A stretch of DNA of 64,000 nt from Paenibacillus sp. FSL H8-0332 (GCF_037963835.1 NZ_CP150145.1:5766001-5830000); one strand, 5' to 3'. Positions 25,701-34,178 are shown, counted from the stretch's first letter. Program-made: numbers and translations. The notes: generated by a model from the letters alone, not told the origin.

Positions 25701-25874
25701 CTAATAAAGCTGGTCATCCTTTTCTGTATGACAATCACTGTATTCATTCAGAAGCGCATCCAGCTTCACCGATTGGCGGAGTACCCGGACATCCTGCATC
25801 CCGTACTCCAAGGCCAGTTTGTTCAGTTCCTGTCTTGCCTGTTCAATCTTGTCCTTGTATTCGTCATTCCCCAT
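25701..25874 (-). CDS. Spo0E-family aspartyl-phosphate phosphatase-like protein
   Basis: A 57-residue two-helix protein: IEQARQELNKLALEYGM, then RVLRQSVKLDALLNEY. Spo0E proteins dephosphorylate Spo0A~P and delay sporulation through an SQELD-like signature; here it reads SVKLD, so the Gln is Val. I chose the ATG at 25874, preceded by AAGGGGG, over the ATG at 25940, which would add an atypical N-terminus. Activity is uncertain because of the altered signature. Confidence 0.75.
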   Translation of the reverse strand: MGNDEYKDKIEQARQELNKLALEYGMQDVRVLRQSVKLDALLNEYSDCHTEKDDQLY

Positions 25875-25990
25875 AGCGGCCCCCTTGTAGGATGAGGCTG
25901 TATCAAGCCATTTCCACTCTTTTACTAAAGTTCCAAACACATTGTATTCTATAATCCGCTAGGGGTCAATTAAGGGTTTGACATGGCAAG

Positions 25991-27403
25991 TTATTTCAGC
26001 AGCCTCGTCAGCTTATGCAGCGTCCAGCCCAGCATCGCCACCGCCATCATATCGAAGCAGACATTGAACAGGAACAGGTGCTTGCCGATATCCGCCCGCC
26101 CGTCACCGAGGATCGGAACCAGGAACGAGAACAGCCCGATCAGTCCCAGCAGCATCATCAATTCTCCGGCGATCCGCCCCGCTACCTCCTTCGTACGGAA
26201 GTATTGATAGAGCACTCCGGCATAATACACTAGGTAGAAAACAGCCAGGAATCCGAGAGAATGGGGCAGATGCTTGTTCTTGAGCTCACTCCAGCCGCTG
26301 TACATTCCTGCTACCGCGCCCGGAGGCTTGCCCTCGCTTTTCTCATAGCTTCCGAGATAATAGGGACGGATGGACATGCTGTTAGCAGCCGCATACTTCA
26401 TATTCTCTATTAAACGGCCGGGATGCTTCATATAAAAGAATAGCACATCCTTATGCGATACACGGTCATAGAAATCCGGGGTAAGCGTTGGATCATCCTG
26501 CTTGATCGCTGTGTCCCCCTGGAAATAATTCGTCCCCGCCAGTACCTCCAAGTGCTCCGGCAGCCCCAGGTCGCGCAGATCCCCGCGCACATCCGGCGAT
26601 TCATTCAGAATGCCGAAGAACACCGTCTGATACAGGTTGATATGCTTAAGCTCCTTCGGCGCTGTCACGTACATAATCACTGATACCAGCGCTGTAGCCA
26701 CCCCAAGCCCGAGTGCCAGCTTCCGCCAGTTGCCTGTTCCATGCAGCATCCGCAAGCGCAGGAAGATCAGCGCGAAGGCGAGGCCGACGGGGGCATTCTG
26801 GATTTTGGAGCAGATCAGGAACAGCACGGCAACGAAGAACAGCGTAAGAGCCTTGGATGACGGCCGCTCCTGCCCGGTAAGCCTTAGGCCCAGCGCGAAC
26901 GTAAGCAGCATGAAGACCATCGACACGGGTTCGCCGAACAGGGAATTGAAATAAGCCAGATAGCCGATATCGTAGAACACAAACAGCATTCCCGCCCCCA
27001 GCAGCAGTCCCGTGGCATAGGAGCTCTTCGCGCCCAGCTTGACGATCATCCACGTGGCAGCCAGCAGCAGCACTGCATATACAATTGCCAGAAGACGGAT
27101 ATCGAAGTAACTGCCGTGAAATAAGCCCGCAAGCAGCCTTGGCACCAGCACCAGCAGAATTTGCGAGGACGGGTAGAAGCCCGTAAACAGATCATCATAA
27201 GCAAACTTAGAATGACTGTAGCTGAAGAAGCGGTCGGCATAGTTCTCCCCGGCATCAAAATAATTCAGTCCGATCGTATTCATCATCCGCAGGAAATCGC
27301 CGTTATCGGCAACGCCTGTGAAGGGCCTCACAAACAGCAGATAGAGGATGAGCACAGCACCCGCCAGAGTAATGAGATACTCGGGTTTCCATAGTCTTTT
27401 CAT
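25991..27403 (-). CDS. Polytopic membrane protein, possibly GT-C-type glycosyltransferase
   Basis: A 470-residue protein with about 10-11 predicted transmembrane segments. The first external loop begins TGVADNGDF just after TM1, an acidic motif placed like the catalytic Asp of GT-C lipid-linked sugar transferases. A long extracellular loop (about 265-360) lies between TM groups. The name is not recognised with certainty. It lies 9 bp downstream of an LtaS-like gene, so a role in decorating cell-surface polymers is a plausible inference. Confidence 0.7.
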   Translation of the reverse strand: MKRLWKPEYLITLAGAVLILYLLFVRPFTGVADNGDFLRMMNTIGLNYFDAGENYADRFFSYSHSKFAYDDLFTGFYPSSQILLVLVPRLLAGLFHGSYFDIRLLAIVYAVLLLAATWMIVKLGAKSSYATGLLLGAGMLFVFYDIGYLAYFNSLFGEPVSMVFMLLTFALGLRLTGQERPSSKALTLFFVAVLFLICSKIQNAPVGLAFALIFLRLRMLHGTGNWRKLALGLGVATALVSVIMYVTAPKELKHINLYQTVFFGILNESPDVRGDLRDLGLPEHLEVLAGTNYFQGDTAIKQDDPTLTPDFYDRVSHKDVLFFYMKHPGRLIENMKYAAANSMSIRPYYLGSYEKSEGKPPGAVAGMYSGWSELKNKHLPHSLGFLAVFYLVYYAGVLYQYFRTKEVAGRIAGELMMLLGLIGLFSFLVPILGDGRADIGKHLFLFNVCFDMMAVAMLGWTLHKLTRLLK

Positions 27404-27412
27404 AACATTCTC

Positions 27413-29320
27413 CTAACGCTGCGGAAGCAGCTTCACATATTCGTCAGATAAGCCCATCAGCTTCAGGATGTAGTCGTAATCGCTCTGATAGGCACTGAAA
27501 TCCTTGACTGGCTCATGCGTATCCAGCGAGACCGCCTCACCGTCCGCGAAGCTCTTACCGGGCACGAACAACACTTCATCATTGAAAAAAGAGCCTGTCG
27601 GCAAATAATAGCGCATGCCCACCACATTACGGTCCACATTCAGCAGATCATGCCCGAACGCCGTGAACCCTTCGTCCTTCAGCGATACCCCGAGCAGATT
27701 GGCTACCGTCGGCAGCACATCCAGCTGTCCGCCGGTCCGCTCCACGACCTGTCCCTGCTTCATGCCGGGCACGTGGATCACCAGCGGAATGTTGAACCGG
27801 CTGATCCGGTCGTCATACTTGATGCCCAGCGCGTCCTCCACCTGCTCCGCAGGGACGTCCTTCGGCTGCAGGCCGAAATGGTCACCGTACAGCACCAGCA
27901 CGGTATCCTCCCACATCCCCTGCTGCTTCAATCTGTCAATCAGCGTGCCTATCGCATAATCCGTATAGTTCACCGCCGTCAGATAATCGCCCAGCATCGT
28001 GCCCTGGAGCTTGTCCGGCACCTGAATGCGGCGGAAGCTGTCCGGCACCTTGAACGGATGATGGCTGGAGGCCGTCACCAGCTGGGCATAGAAAGGCGTG
28101 CCCTTCTGATGCAGCACCGCCAGCTTCTCCACGGCAGTAGCATAGAGCTGCTCATCGGAGGCCCCGAACGAATTGAAATGGTCATTCTTGAAGGAGCCTT
28201 TGTCATAGTAGCCGTTGAAGCCAAGCGCCGGATAGAGCTCATTCCGGTTCCAGAAGCCCACCTTGTTCACATGGAACGTGTACGCCTCATACCCCTTATC
28301 CCGCAAAAGCCGCGGCAGTCCCGGCAGCTCCCGGTCCCCGAAGCCTGTGGACATGGCAAGCGAAGCGATCGGATAAATTGAGGTGTTGCTCATAAATTCC
28401 GCATCCGAGGTATTGCCCGGACCTACCTGCTGATACACATGCGGGAAATAAAAGCCCTCTGCGGCCAGGCCATTCAGCACCGGGGTCAGCTCCTGACCCC
28501 CCAGTGACTGATGCAGCGGGAAATTCTGAAACGCCTCCATCTGGATGATGATGACGTTTTTCCCTTTTCGCGCTCCGAAATGCTCCGGCAGTCCGCCTGT
28601 CACTGCCTTGTATGGATAGGTAGCCTCCAGTGCCTGCACCTTGGCTATCGTCTCCTGAATATCACCGGTCCCGATGAGGCCGCTGTCCTCCTGGGCCTTG
28701 ATCGCTGCCACAACCTCATAATTCAGGAATCCGGCCGTCTCCGCCTGGACCAGCTCATTGGTAATTCCCCGGGCCGAATGAATCGAATACGCTGACAGCG
28801 ATCCGCCTCCAATGATTGCTATCAGCAGCACCACGAGATAAATGCTCCGGGTTCTGCCTACAGGCTGACTGCTCCGACTGTTCCTCTGCCACCGTTCAGG
28901 GCCCTTCTTCCATCTGCGGATGAGCGAATAGATCATCACTATCACTAGATCGGCAAAAAACAGATAATCAACCCACTCAATCGTAGATTCCACACTCTCT
29001 TTCACCTGAAACACCTGGTTCAGCTCATAGAGCGCCAGATAGGTAGGCACCGAGCCGAAGTGATTGAAGTACACACTGGCCGCAAAGAACAGCAGCGACA
29101 ATAGGCCGCCCAAGCTCCAGAAGACCCCTTTTCTCATCCGCCGAGGTGTGATTACAGCCAGCACACCCAGCAGCAGGAGTACCGGCGCCAGATCCGCAGC
29201 GATCCACTCCCAGGCAATCCGGTCAAAGAACAGACCCCTCAGCAGCAGCAGCTTCAGCCACAGCAGTCCCGCCACGATATAGAAATGAGCCTGCACAGAC
29301 GCAGGTTTGCCCTCTCTCAT
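27413..29320 (-). CDS. LtaS-family phosphoglycerol transferase (sulfatase fold)
   Basis: A 635-residue membrane enzyme. Five N-terminal transmembrane helices span residues about 12-195. An extracellular sulfatase-like domain follows (about 245-600), with VIIIQMEAFQNF holding a metal ligand, the nucleophile in NTSDAEFMSNTS, LYGDHFG and the C-terminal LPTVANLLG block. LtaS-type enzymes transfer glycerol phosphate from phosphatidylglycerol to lipoteichoic acid or related glycolipids. It is followed by a GT-C-like gene in the same operon. Confidence 0.92.
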   Translation of the reverse strand: MREGKPASVQAHFYIVAGLLWLKLLLLRGLFFDRIAWEWIAADLAPVLLLLGVLAVITPRRMRKGVFWSLGGLLSLLFFAASVYFNHFGSVPTYLALYELNQVFQVKESVESTIEWVDYLFFADLVIVMIYSLIRRWKKGPERWQRNSRSSQPVGRTRSIYLVVLLIAIIGGGSLSAYSIHSARGITNELVQAETAGFLNYEVVAAIKAQEDSGLIGTGDIQETIAKVQALEATYPYKAVTGGLPEHFGARKGKNVIIIQMEAFQNFPLHQSLGGQELTPVLNGLAAEGFYFPHVYQQVGPGNTSDAEFMSNTSIYPIASLAMSTGFGDRELPGLPRLLRDKGYEAYTFHVNKVGFWNRNELYPALGFNGYYDKGSFKNDHFNSFGASDEQLYATAVEKLAVLHQKGTPFYAQLVTASSHHPFKVPDSFRRIQVPDKLQGTMLGDYLTAVNYTDYAIGTLIDRLKQQGMWEDTVLVLYGDHFGLQPKDVPAEQVEDALGIKYDDRISRFNIPLVIHVPGMKQGQVVERTGGQLDVLPTVANLLGVSLKDEGFTAFGHDLLNVDRNVVGMRYYLPTGSFFNDEVLFVPGKSFADGEAVSLDTHEPVKDFSAYQSDYDYILKLMGLSDEYVKLLPQR

Positions 29321-29495
29321 TGCAATCCCCTCTTACTCTCTTCATTAATAGTGGTGTAAAATTAATTCCTTGTTTCTGTAAAAAGCTCACGTTGCTCTAG
29401 TATAGCAATACTTGCAAAGGGAATCAAAAGAGGGCCACCCTATTAACAACTGAGCGGGAGAAAAGGTTCATTAAGGTCATTATCAATATCCGGAC

Positions 29496-29524
29496 AAAAA
29501 AAGCAGAGGCGCGAAGTCCCCTGC
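29496..29524 (-). terminator. Terminator after the aminohydrolase gene
   Basis: On the minus strand GCAGGGG (29524-29518) pairs with CCTCTGC (29509-29503), followed by TTTTTTT. It lies about 105 bp downstream of the stop at 29630. The rest of 29321-29629 shows only an AT-rich promoter-like stretch for the LtaS gene. Confidence 0.7.
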
Positions 29525-29629
29525 AAGGTTACAATTTAAATCTAAGACGCTTCTGGTCAAGGCCGCAATCATACCTCCAGTCACTATAGTCAGTTTGTCT
29601 GGGACAGCTGGAGGTGAAGCCCCTTCCGC

Positions 29630-30973
29630 TCAGGTTAGCCGCGTGCTGCCCAGCAATCTTTTAATGGAAAGGTTCGCTTCATTAAGCACTACTTCCTTGT
29701 CGATGGTCTTCAGCCGCCCTGTGTGCATGAGGATCTCACCATCCACAATCGTTGTCTCCACATCGGCACGGGTGGCCGAGTAGACGATCCGCGAGATCGG
29801 GTCCACATCATAAGAGGGAAAGGTATGAAAATTATAGAGATTAAGGATGGCCAGATCCGCCTTCTTGCCGACCTCGATGCTGCCGATCTGATCCTCCATC
29901 CCCACCGCCTTCGCGCCTCCGATGGTCGCCATCCGAAAGACACTCCGGGCATCCATCGTAGTCGGGCCATGCGCGGGCTTCTGGATGACTGCCGCCAGAC
30001 GCATCTCGTTGAACATATCCAGGTTATTGTTGCATGGCGCGCCATCTGCACCCAAGCTGAGGTGAATATGGTCATGAAGCATGCCCGGCGTATCGGCGAT
30101 GCCGGAGGCCAGCTTGAGGTTCGAGCCCGGGCAGTGGCTGACATGAACCCCGCGGTCCCGCAGAATCCGCTTCTCCTGCTCATCCAGCCAGACACAGTGG
30201 GCCAGAATCAGACGTTCGTTAGCCAGCCCCAGGTGATCCAGATAGACGATATTGCGCATACCGGTCATCGCCTGCACAAGCTCAATCTCTCCCAAATTCT
30301 CGGAAGCATGGGTATGCACCTTCACCCCGTAACGGGCCGAGAGGCTCTGCACCTCCCGCAGCAGCGGCTCCGTACAGGAAATGACAAACCGCGGGGAAAA
30401 AGCATACTGAATCCGGCCGTTCGCGTATCCGTTCCATTTCTCCAGCAGATCCACACTCTCCTGCAGCGAAGCCGCCGTCTCCTCCTGCAGGGCCGCCGGT
30501 GCATCGGGGTTCTTCCGGTCCATCATGACCTTCCCTGACAAGGCGCGGATACCGCTCTTCGCAATCGCCTGGAAAGCATAATCCGTATGATGTACCGTCT
30601 CCATATCCACGATGGTCGTTGTACCGCTGGTGATTAATTCCCCAATGCCGAGCATGGCAGAATAGTACAGCGATTCCTCGTCATGCGCCGCCTCCAGCGG
30701 CCAGATCCGCTTGCGCAGCCAGTCCATCAGCTCCAGATCATCCCCTTTGCCGCGAAACAGCGTCTGGCACAGATGAATATGCGTCTGGATGAAGCCGGGG
30801 ATGACCGTCCGGTTCTTGGCGTCTATGACTAGCTCATCCTCATCCCCATTCACTTCAAGGCCGGTGCCAATCTCCACAATCAGATCGCCCTTGATGCGGA
30901 TATCACCGTATATAATGTCCTCCTGCTTGTTCATCGTAATAATCTCCGCATGCTTGATCAGGATATTCGCCAT
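29630..30973 (-). CDS. Amidohydrolase/aminohydrolase of the MtaD/TrzA/GuaD superfamily
   Basis: A 447-residue cytosolic metal-dependent deaminase. Metal ligands lie in PGFIQTHIHLCQTLFRG (near 58-74), KVHTHASENLGE (near 219) and LAHCVW, with the active-site DGAPCNNNLDMF near 307. The family includes deaminases of 5'-deoxyadenosine, S-adenosylhomocysteine, methylthioadenosine, guanine and chlorotriazines; sequence alone points most to the 5'-deoxyadenosine/SAH deaminase branch. A guanine-class purine riboswitch with terminator sits directly upstream, which instead hints at a purine-salvage role such as guanine deamination. Monocistronic. Confidence 0.88.
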   Translation of the reverse strand: MANILIKHAEIITMNKQEDIIYGDIRIKGDLIVEIGTGLEVNGDEDELVIDAKNRTVIPGFIQTHIHLCQTLFRGKGDDLELMDWLRKRIWPLEAAHDEESLYYSAMLGIGELITSGTTTIVDMETVHHTDYAFQAIAKSGIRALSGKVMMDRKNPDAPAALQEETAASLQESVDLLEKWNGYANGRIQYAFSPRFVISCTEPLLREVQSLSARYGVKVHTHASENLGEIELVQAMTGMRNIVYLDHLGLANERLILAHCVWLDEQEKRILRDRGVHVSHCPGSNLKLASGIADTPGMLHDHIHLSLGADGAPCNNNLDMFNEMRLAAVIQKPAHGPTTMDARSVFRMATIGGAKAVGMEDQIGSIEVGKKADLAILNLYNFHTFPSYDVDPISRIVYSATRADVETTIVDGEILMHTGRLKTIDKEVVLNEANLSIKRLLGSTRLT

Positions 30974-31018
30974 TGTCTTCCCCCCCTAGTCTTGTTAATG
31001 TCCGGCTGCCTGTAACAC

Positions 31019-31059
31019 AAAAAGGCCACAAAAATATGCCTCAGCATATTTTCGTAGCC
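31019..31059 (-). terminator. Riboswitch-controlled terminator
   Basis: On the minus strand the arm at 31059-31044 pairs with 31039-31024 (two G-U pairs), followed by five T residues. The 5' arm contains the 3' strand of riboswitch helix P1, so ligand binding and terminator formation are coupled; P1 release would allow the alternative fold. The T run ends about 45 bp before the aminohydrolase start. Confidence 0.85.
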
Positions 31060-31116
31060 AGAAATTTACGGTTCCCGGTAGAGACCCTTAAACCAATTAT
31101 TAAGGATATACGAAAA
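31049..31116 (-). ncRNA. Purine riboswitch aptamer, guanine-type
   Basis: All elements are readable on the minus strand. P1 is TTTTCGTA (31116-31109) paired with TACGAAAA (31056-31049). P2 is CCTTAA...TTTAAGG with loop TAATTGG. J2/3 contains TCTACC. P3 is CCGGGAA...TTTCTGG with loop CCGTAAA, the known L2-L3 kissing pair. The base just before the P1 3' strand, equivalent to position 74, is C, which in known aptamers specifies guanine/hypoxanthine rather than adenine. The base before it is G, where the well-known Bacillus aptamers have A. Confidence 0.93.
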
Positions 31117-31288
31117 GGACTATTCAATTGCTTATGAATAATCCCATCATAATTGAAAGACAACTTTCCTGTCAACAAAAGTTATTAAAGTTAACACGAT
31201 CATGCAATTAAGTCAGATTAGAGCATGAATAAACATTTTCACACTAAAAATCAGCCATTAATGTAATGTTAACTCACTCAATCGGAGA

Positions 31289-31822
31289 TTATCTCTCCAT
31301 ATTATCTGGCAGAACCTTCTCAAACACCGGAAAAGCAGCGGTACGGCCCGGAAAACGAATCTCGCCTCTCTGCGAATACCCGAGCGAAGGATACAGCTTG
31401 AGCACCCTGTCATTCTTCGCATATGTATCGAGCCGGATGCTTCTGTATCCGCTGCTGCGGGCGAATTCCTCGGCAAAGGCGATCAGCCGCCGGGCAATCC
31501 CTTTGCCCTGAATCTCGGGATGTACCGCAAGCCGGTGCATGATCAGATGCGGCCCCTGCTGCTGTTCCCATTCAATGCCTGCATATTGCTCCGCCTGGTT
31601 CTCATCCAGCACAAGAATTCCGGCAATCGCCTCATGCTCCAGGCAGACAAATAACGTTCCCTTGCCGATATCTTCACTAATGACTTCACGGTTAGGGTAC
31701 CCTTCATCCCATTGATCGCTTCCGCCTGCCTGCATAACTTGTACACATTTGGCAATCAGATTCATGATCTCCTGGATCTCCCCGCTGTGCGCTCTCCGTA
31801 TCTCATTTCCAATCATATACAT
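31289..31822 (-). CDS. GNAT-family N-acetyltransferase
   Basis: A protein of 175-177 residues with the GNAT acetyl-CoA site: MHRLAVHPEIQGKGIARRL (motif A, Q/RxxGxG/A as QGKGIA) near residue 100, then RLDTYAKNDRVLKLYPSLGY as motif B. The start is either the ATG at 31822 or the ATG at 31816, the latter 6 bases after GGGGA. Substrate unknown. Monocistronic; an AT-rich 170-bp stretch separates its stop from the riboswitch. Confidence 0.88.
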   Translation of the reverse strand: MYMIGNEIRRAHSGEIQEIMNLIAKCVQVMQAGGSDQWDEGYPNREVISEDIGKGTLFVCLEHEAIAGILVLDENQAEQYAGIEWEQQQGPHLIMHRLAVHPEIQGKGIARRLIAFAEEFARSSGYRSIRLDTYAKNDRVLKLYPSLGYSQRGEIRFPGRTAAFPVFEKVLPDNMER

Positions 31823-31932
31823 TCCCCGCTTTCCTGCCTGAATAGTGAACCCGGTAAAGATTCTGTTAAGAAGTCTACCATATCCGGCCGGAAATTCCGA
31901 TAGCCCGCCTTATCCCAAAGTTCCCCATATGC

Positions 31933-31966
31933 TATAGGGGCGGCGCATTATGCGCCAGCCCCTATA
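31933..31966. terminator. Strong hairpin downstream of the small-protein operon
   Basis: TATAGGGGC (31933-31941) and GGCGCA pair with TGCGCC and GCCCCTATA (31958-31966). It is a very stable stem without a clear U tract, placed 40 bp after the stop of the leftward operon, so it may be a terminator or an RNA-stabilising hairpin. Confidence 0.55.
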
Positions 31967-32006
31967 ATAGCCGCAGTCCTGCTCCGCTGCTGTGCCTGCG
32001 GCTCTG

Positions 32007-32411
32007 TCAGCCGAGCTCCAGCTTATGCCCGTCCTCGAAGCCCTTGGCGAAACCTGCGTCGAACCCCACGTTGTATGCTTCGGTGTAGCCCTGCTGATAG
32101 GCGTCTCCCGGCGGCAGTTCCGGCGGGACGCCCAGATCCGGGGGGAGCGGAATCACCTGCGGCTGGGGAGGGGGCTCTATAGCCGGTATGACCTGCACCG
32201 GCGGCTTTACAATACGGGATCTGCGGAGCAGCCGTCTGCGGAGTCTTCTTTTTCTGCGCAGCTGCAGGGATTTCTTCCCCGGCTTGCCGAGCAGACCCTT
32301 GCGCGATTTGCGTCCGGGACCTTTGCGTATCCGTGTCTTCCGTGACAGCAGCGGTCTGCGTCTCTTGCCTTTGCCCGTGGAACCAAGCTTGCCCTGTCTC
32401 TTTCTCTTCAT
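32007..32411 (-). CDS. Arg/Lys-rich protein with Pro linker and Gly-Tyr/Phe repeat
   Basis: A 134-residue protein in three parts. Residues 1-67 are extremely basic (clusters such as RRKRRLRRRLLRRSR). Residues 68-100 are Pro-rich. Residues 101-134 hold a repeated aromatic-Gly pattern, GYTEAYNVGFDAGFAKGFEDG in overlapping steps of four. The same G-Y-x-x-G-Y style occurs at the N-termini of both CgeB-like proteins. Not a recognised family; a spore coat or glycan-binding structural protein is my inference. Last gene of a four-gene operon, 19 bp after the previous stop. Confidence 0.75.
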   Translation of the reverse strand: MKRKRQGKLGSTGKGKRRRPLLSRKTRIRKGPGRKSRKGLLGKPGKKSLQLRRKRRLRRRLLRRSRIVKPPVQVIPAIEPPPQPQVIPLPPDLGVPPELPPGDAYQQGYTEAYNVGFDAGFAKGFEDGHKLELG

Positions 32412-32430
32412 CTTCTACGCCTCCTGTACT

Positions 32431-32718
32431 TCATCTACTCCTGGACGTCCCCTCTGAGCAGACCTTGCTCAGCCAGGGGGCTGCAGGCACTCCTTCTTTG
32501 GGCTCATGCAGCGAAATACCGGATATCATCCGGCACATCGAACTCTGGTACCCGCTAAGAATCCTGATATTGTCGCTCAGCTTGCGGGCTGTCTGCTCCG
32601 ATTGCCCCGTCACTTCAGCAATACTCTCGAGGATGGCTGCGAGCGCTGCCTGGCTGCGGGCGATCGAGCGGATCATCTCCAGCTTGACGGCATGTTCGGA
32701 GAGCAGCCCGCCGCTCAT
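32431..32718 (-). CDS. Small helical protein, third of a paralogous trio
   Basis: A 95-residue protein starting MSGGLLSEHAVKLEMIRSI. It is predicted to be mainly helical to residue 70, with AALAAILESIAEVTGQ recalling the A-x-I-L-E/D-A/S motif of the two genes upstream. The start overlaps the preceding stop by 4 bp (ATGA). A much longer frame reaching to 32943 overlaps the previous gene entirely and has Arg-rich, noncoding-like content, so I rejected that start. Function unknown. Confidence 0.7.
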   Translation of the reverse strand: MSGGLLSEHAVKLEMIRSIARSQAALAAILESIAEVTGQSEQTARKLSDNIRILSGYQSSMCRMISGISLHEPKEGVPAAPWLSKVCSEGTSRSR

Positions 32719-33053
32719 TTGCTGTCGTCCCCGAAGCTGAAGCCCTCGCCACCATCCCCGCCAAAATCGCCGCCCTCGTCTTCCCCGCTGCCCAGCACCG
32801 CCTTCAGGTTGCTGTACAGTCCGTTCTCCAGCTTCGTCAGCCCCTCTACCATTTCCACGATTACCTCGTGAATAGAGATGGATTCCTTCAGCTGGTCTTC
32901 GTGGGAGTCGAACGCTCTGGCGTGGATGTGATGATGGGTCCACTGCTTCACTTTTTCCGCTTCCACCGCTTTGGCCTCAAGAATCATCGCAATGTTCCAC
33001 TGGATGGCAGCGGTCGACTCCAGCATTTGCAGATATGCCTTTTCTCTGCTCAT
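32715..33053 (-). CDS. Small helical protein with acidic Gly-rich tail
   Basis: A 112-residue protein. The helical body (residues 5-90) contains WNIAMILEAKAVEAEKVKQW, and the tail is acidic and Gly/Phe-rich (GEDEGGDFGGDGGEG, then FSFGDDSK). The acidic tail contrasts with the very basic protein two genes downstream, so an electrostatic partnership is possible. Family not recognised. The gap to the upstream gene is 33 bp. Confidence 0.7.
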   Translation of the reverse strand: MSREKAYLQMLESTAAIQWNIAMILEAKAVEAEKVKQWTHHHIHARAFDSHEDQLKESISIHEVIVEMVEGLTKLENGLYSNLKAVLGSGEDEGGDFGGDGGEGFSFGDDSK

Positions 33054-33086
33054 CCTCCGCCTCCTTGCTCAGGTTACACGTTACCC

Positions 33087-33374
33087 TTACTCTTCTTCCT
33101 GACCGTTTAATTCCTTGATGACCCTGCCCACTCCCTCAGCCATCGCCTCTTCAAGATCGGCAAGTGCATTGAGGTAAGCAATGATGTTTTTGTTGACTTG
33201 ACCTGAGCTTTCCACCAGTCCACTGAATCCGCCGAAATCAGGGTCCGCATCCGGCAGATCGTGAACTATTTGCGACATACGGACGGCTACGTGGCGTTCG
33301 GCGTCGAGAATCCGTGCCATTTGTTCGTGCGTATGGGCCATGTGCTGCAGGACTTTTGTAATTTTACTCTGCAC
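33087..33374 (-). CDS. Small helical protein, first gene of the four-gene operon
   Basis: A 95-residue protein with two long predicted helices around a PDADPDFGGFSG loop. Its EQMARILDAERHVAVRM segment shares the A-x-I-L-[DE] pattern of the next two genes. I chose the GTG at 33374, 8 bases after AAGGAG; the ATG at 33380 is too close to that site. The frame can be read upstream to 33554, but the added region lacks a ribosome-binding site. A candidate sigma-K promoter ends about 30 bp upstream. Function unknown; likely sporulation-linked. Confidence 0.7.
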   Translation of the reverse strand: MQSKITKVLQHMAHTHEQMARILDAERHVAVRMSQIVHDLPDADPDFGGFSGLVESSGQVNKNIIAYLNALADLEEAMAEGVGRVIKELNGQEEE

Positions 33375-33406
33375 CTTCATGTCTCCTTTGCTCAAACGCC
33401 CTGCTA

Positions 33407-33434
33407 CAGCATATGCGGCATCCGCCTTGACGGT
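33407..33434 (-). promoter_or_regulatory. Candidate sigma-K promoter of the small-protein operon
   Basis: On the minus strand GGCACC contains AC (33434-33433), then 17 bp and CATATGCTG (33415-33407), one base away from CATAnnnTA. Its distance from the GTG start (about 33 bp) is suitable. Confidence 0.38.
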
Positions 33435-33653
33435 GCCGGAGAAGCGCCGCAAGTTTGTGCCGGGACAAGTCGCAAGATGACCCTTAATTTCAACGTTCAA
33501 ATCCCCGTTTCCGCTCCTGCCTGAAGACAGGGAGAAGGCTGCCGGCTGGAGCATATTGACAAGAAACGTAACAGCAGACTATGCTTGGCTGAAAATACAT
33601 CCTAATGGTGTATGTCCGCATCTATGTACCCGGATTAGAACTGGAGGCAATCT

Positions 33654-34178
33654 ATGAAACTTACAGGTGAACACCTGGAACTATCTCCTCTGAGCGCCCC
33701 CGAGCTTGCGTTAGCCTTAGAGAATTACGCCGGGCTGGAGCAGACGCTAGACTTGAACGTTACAATAACCGCAACCCTGCTGGACGATGAAGAGATGCGC
33801 TATGCGATGCGGGTCAGGCACGCCAAGGTGCTGCAGGATGAACAGAACTACTGCTGGCTGACCATGTGGGCCATCATCCACCGGGAGCAGCGGCAGCTCA
33901 TCGGCTTCCTGATTCTTAAAGGCCGCCCGAACGAACAAGGTGAAGTCATCGTTGGTTATGTCATAGACGAGAGATACCGGGGCCAAGGCTATGCCACAGA
34001 AGCGCTGCGGCAGATCAGCGCCTGGATCTTCAGCCATCCCGGCGCACGCTGGGTCATCGCAGATACCGAGAAGGACAATTTCGCCTCCCACCGTGTCCTG
34101 CAGCACCTGGGTGCAGAGCTGTACCGGGAGACCGAGGATTTGTTCTGGTGGCGAATCGTCCGGCCAGCCAGTGGTTGA
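33654..34178 (+). CDS. GNAT-family N-acetyltransferase (RimJ/RimL-like)
   Basis: A 174-residue acetyltransferase. Motif A is GYVIDERYRGQGYATEALRQ near residue 105 and motif B is ADTEKDNFASHRVLQHLGAE near 140, the pattern of ribosomal-protein acetyltransferase-like GNATs. GGAGGC lies 7 bases before the ATG. It stands alone in rightward orientation between two leftward operons. Substrate unknown. Confidence 0.9.
   Translation: MKLTGEHLELSPLSAPELALALENYAGLEQTLDLNVTITATLLDDEEMRYAMRVRHAKVLQDEQNYCWLTMWAIIHREQRQLIGFLILKGRPNEQGEVIVGYVIDERYRGQGYATEALRQISAWIFSHPGARWVIADTEKDNFASHRVLQHLGAELYRETEDLFWWRIVRPASG

Noticed and set aside
32719..32943. N-terminal extension of the small protein at 32431-32718
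   Set aside because: It would overlap almost all of the upstream gene in another frame and has Arg/Gly-rich noncoding-like content. The ATGA-coupled start is better.
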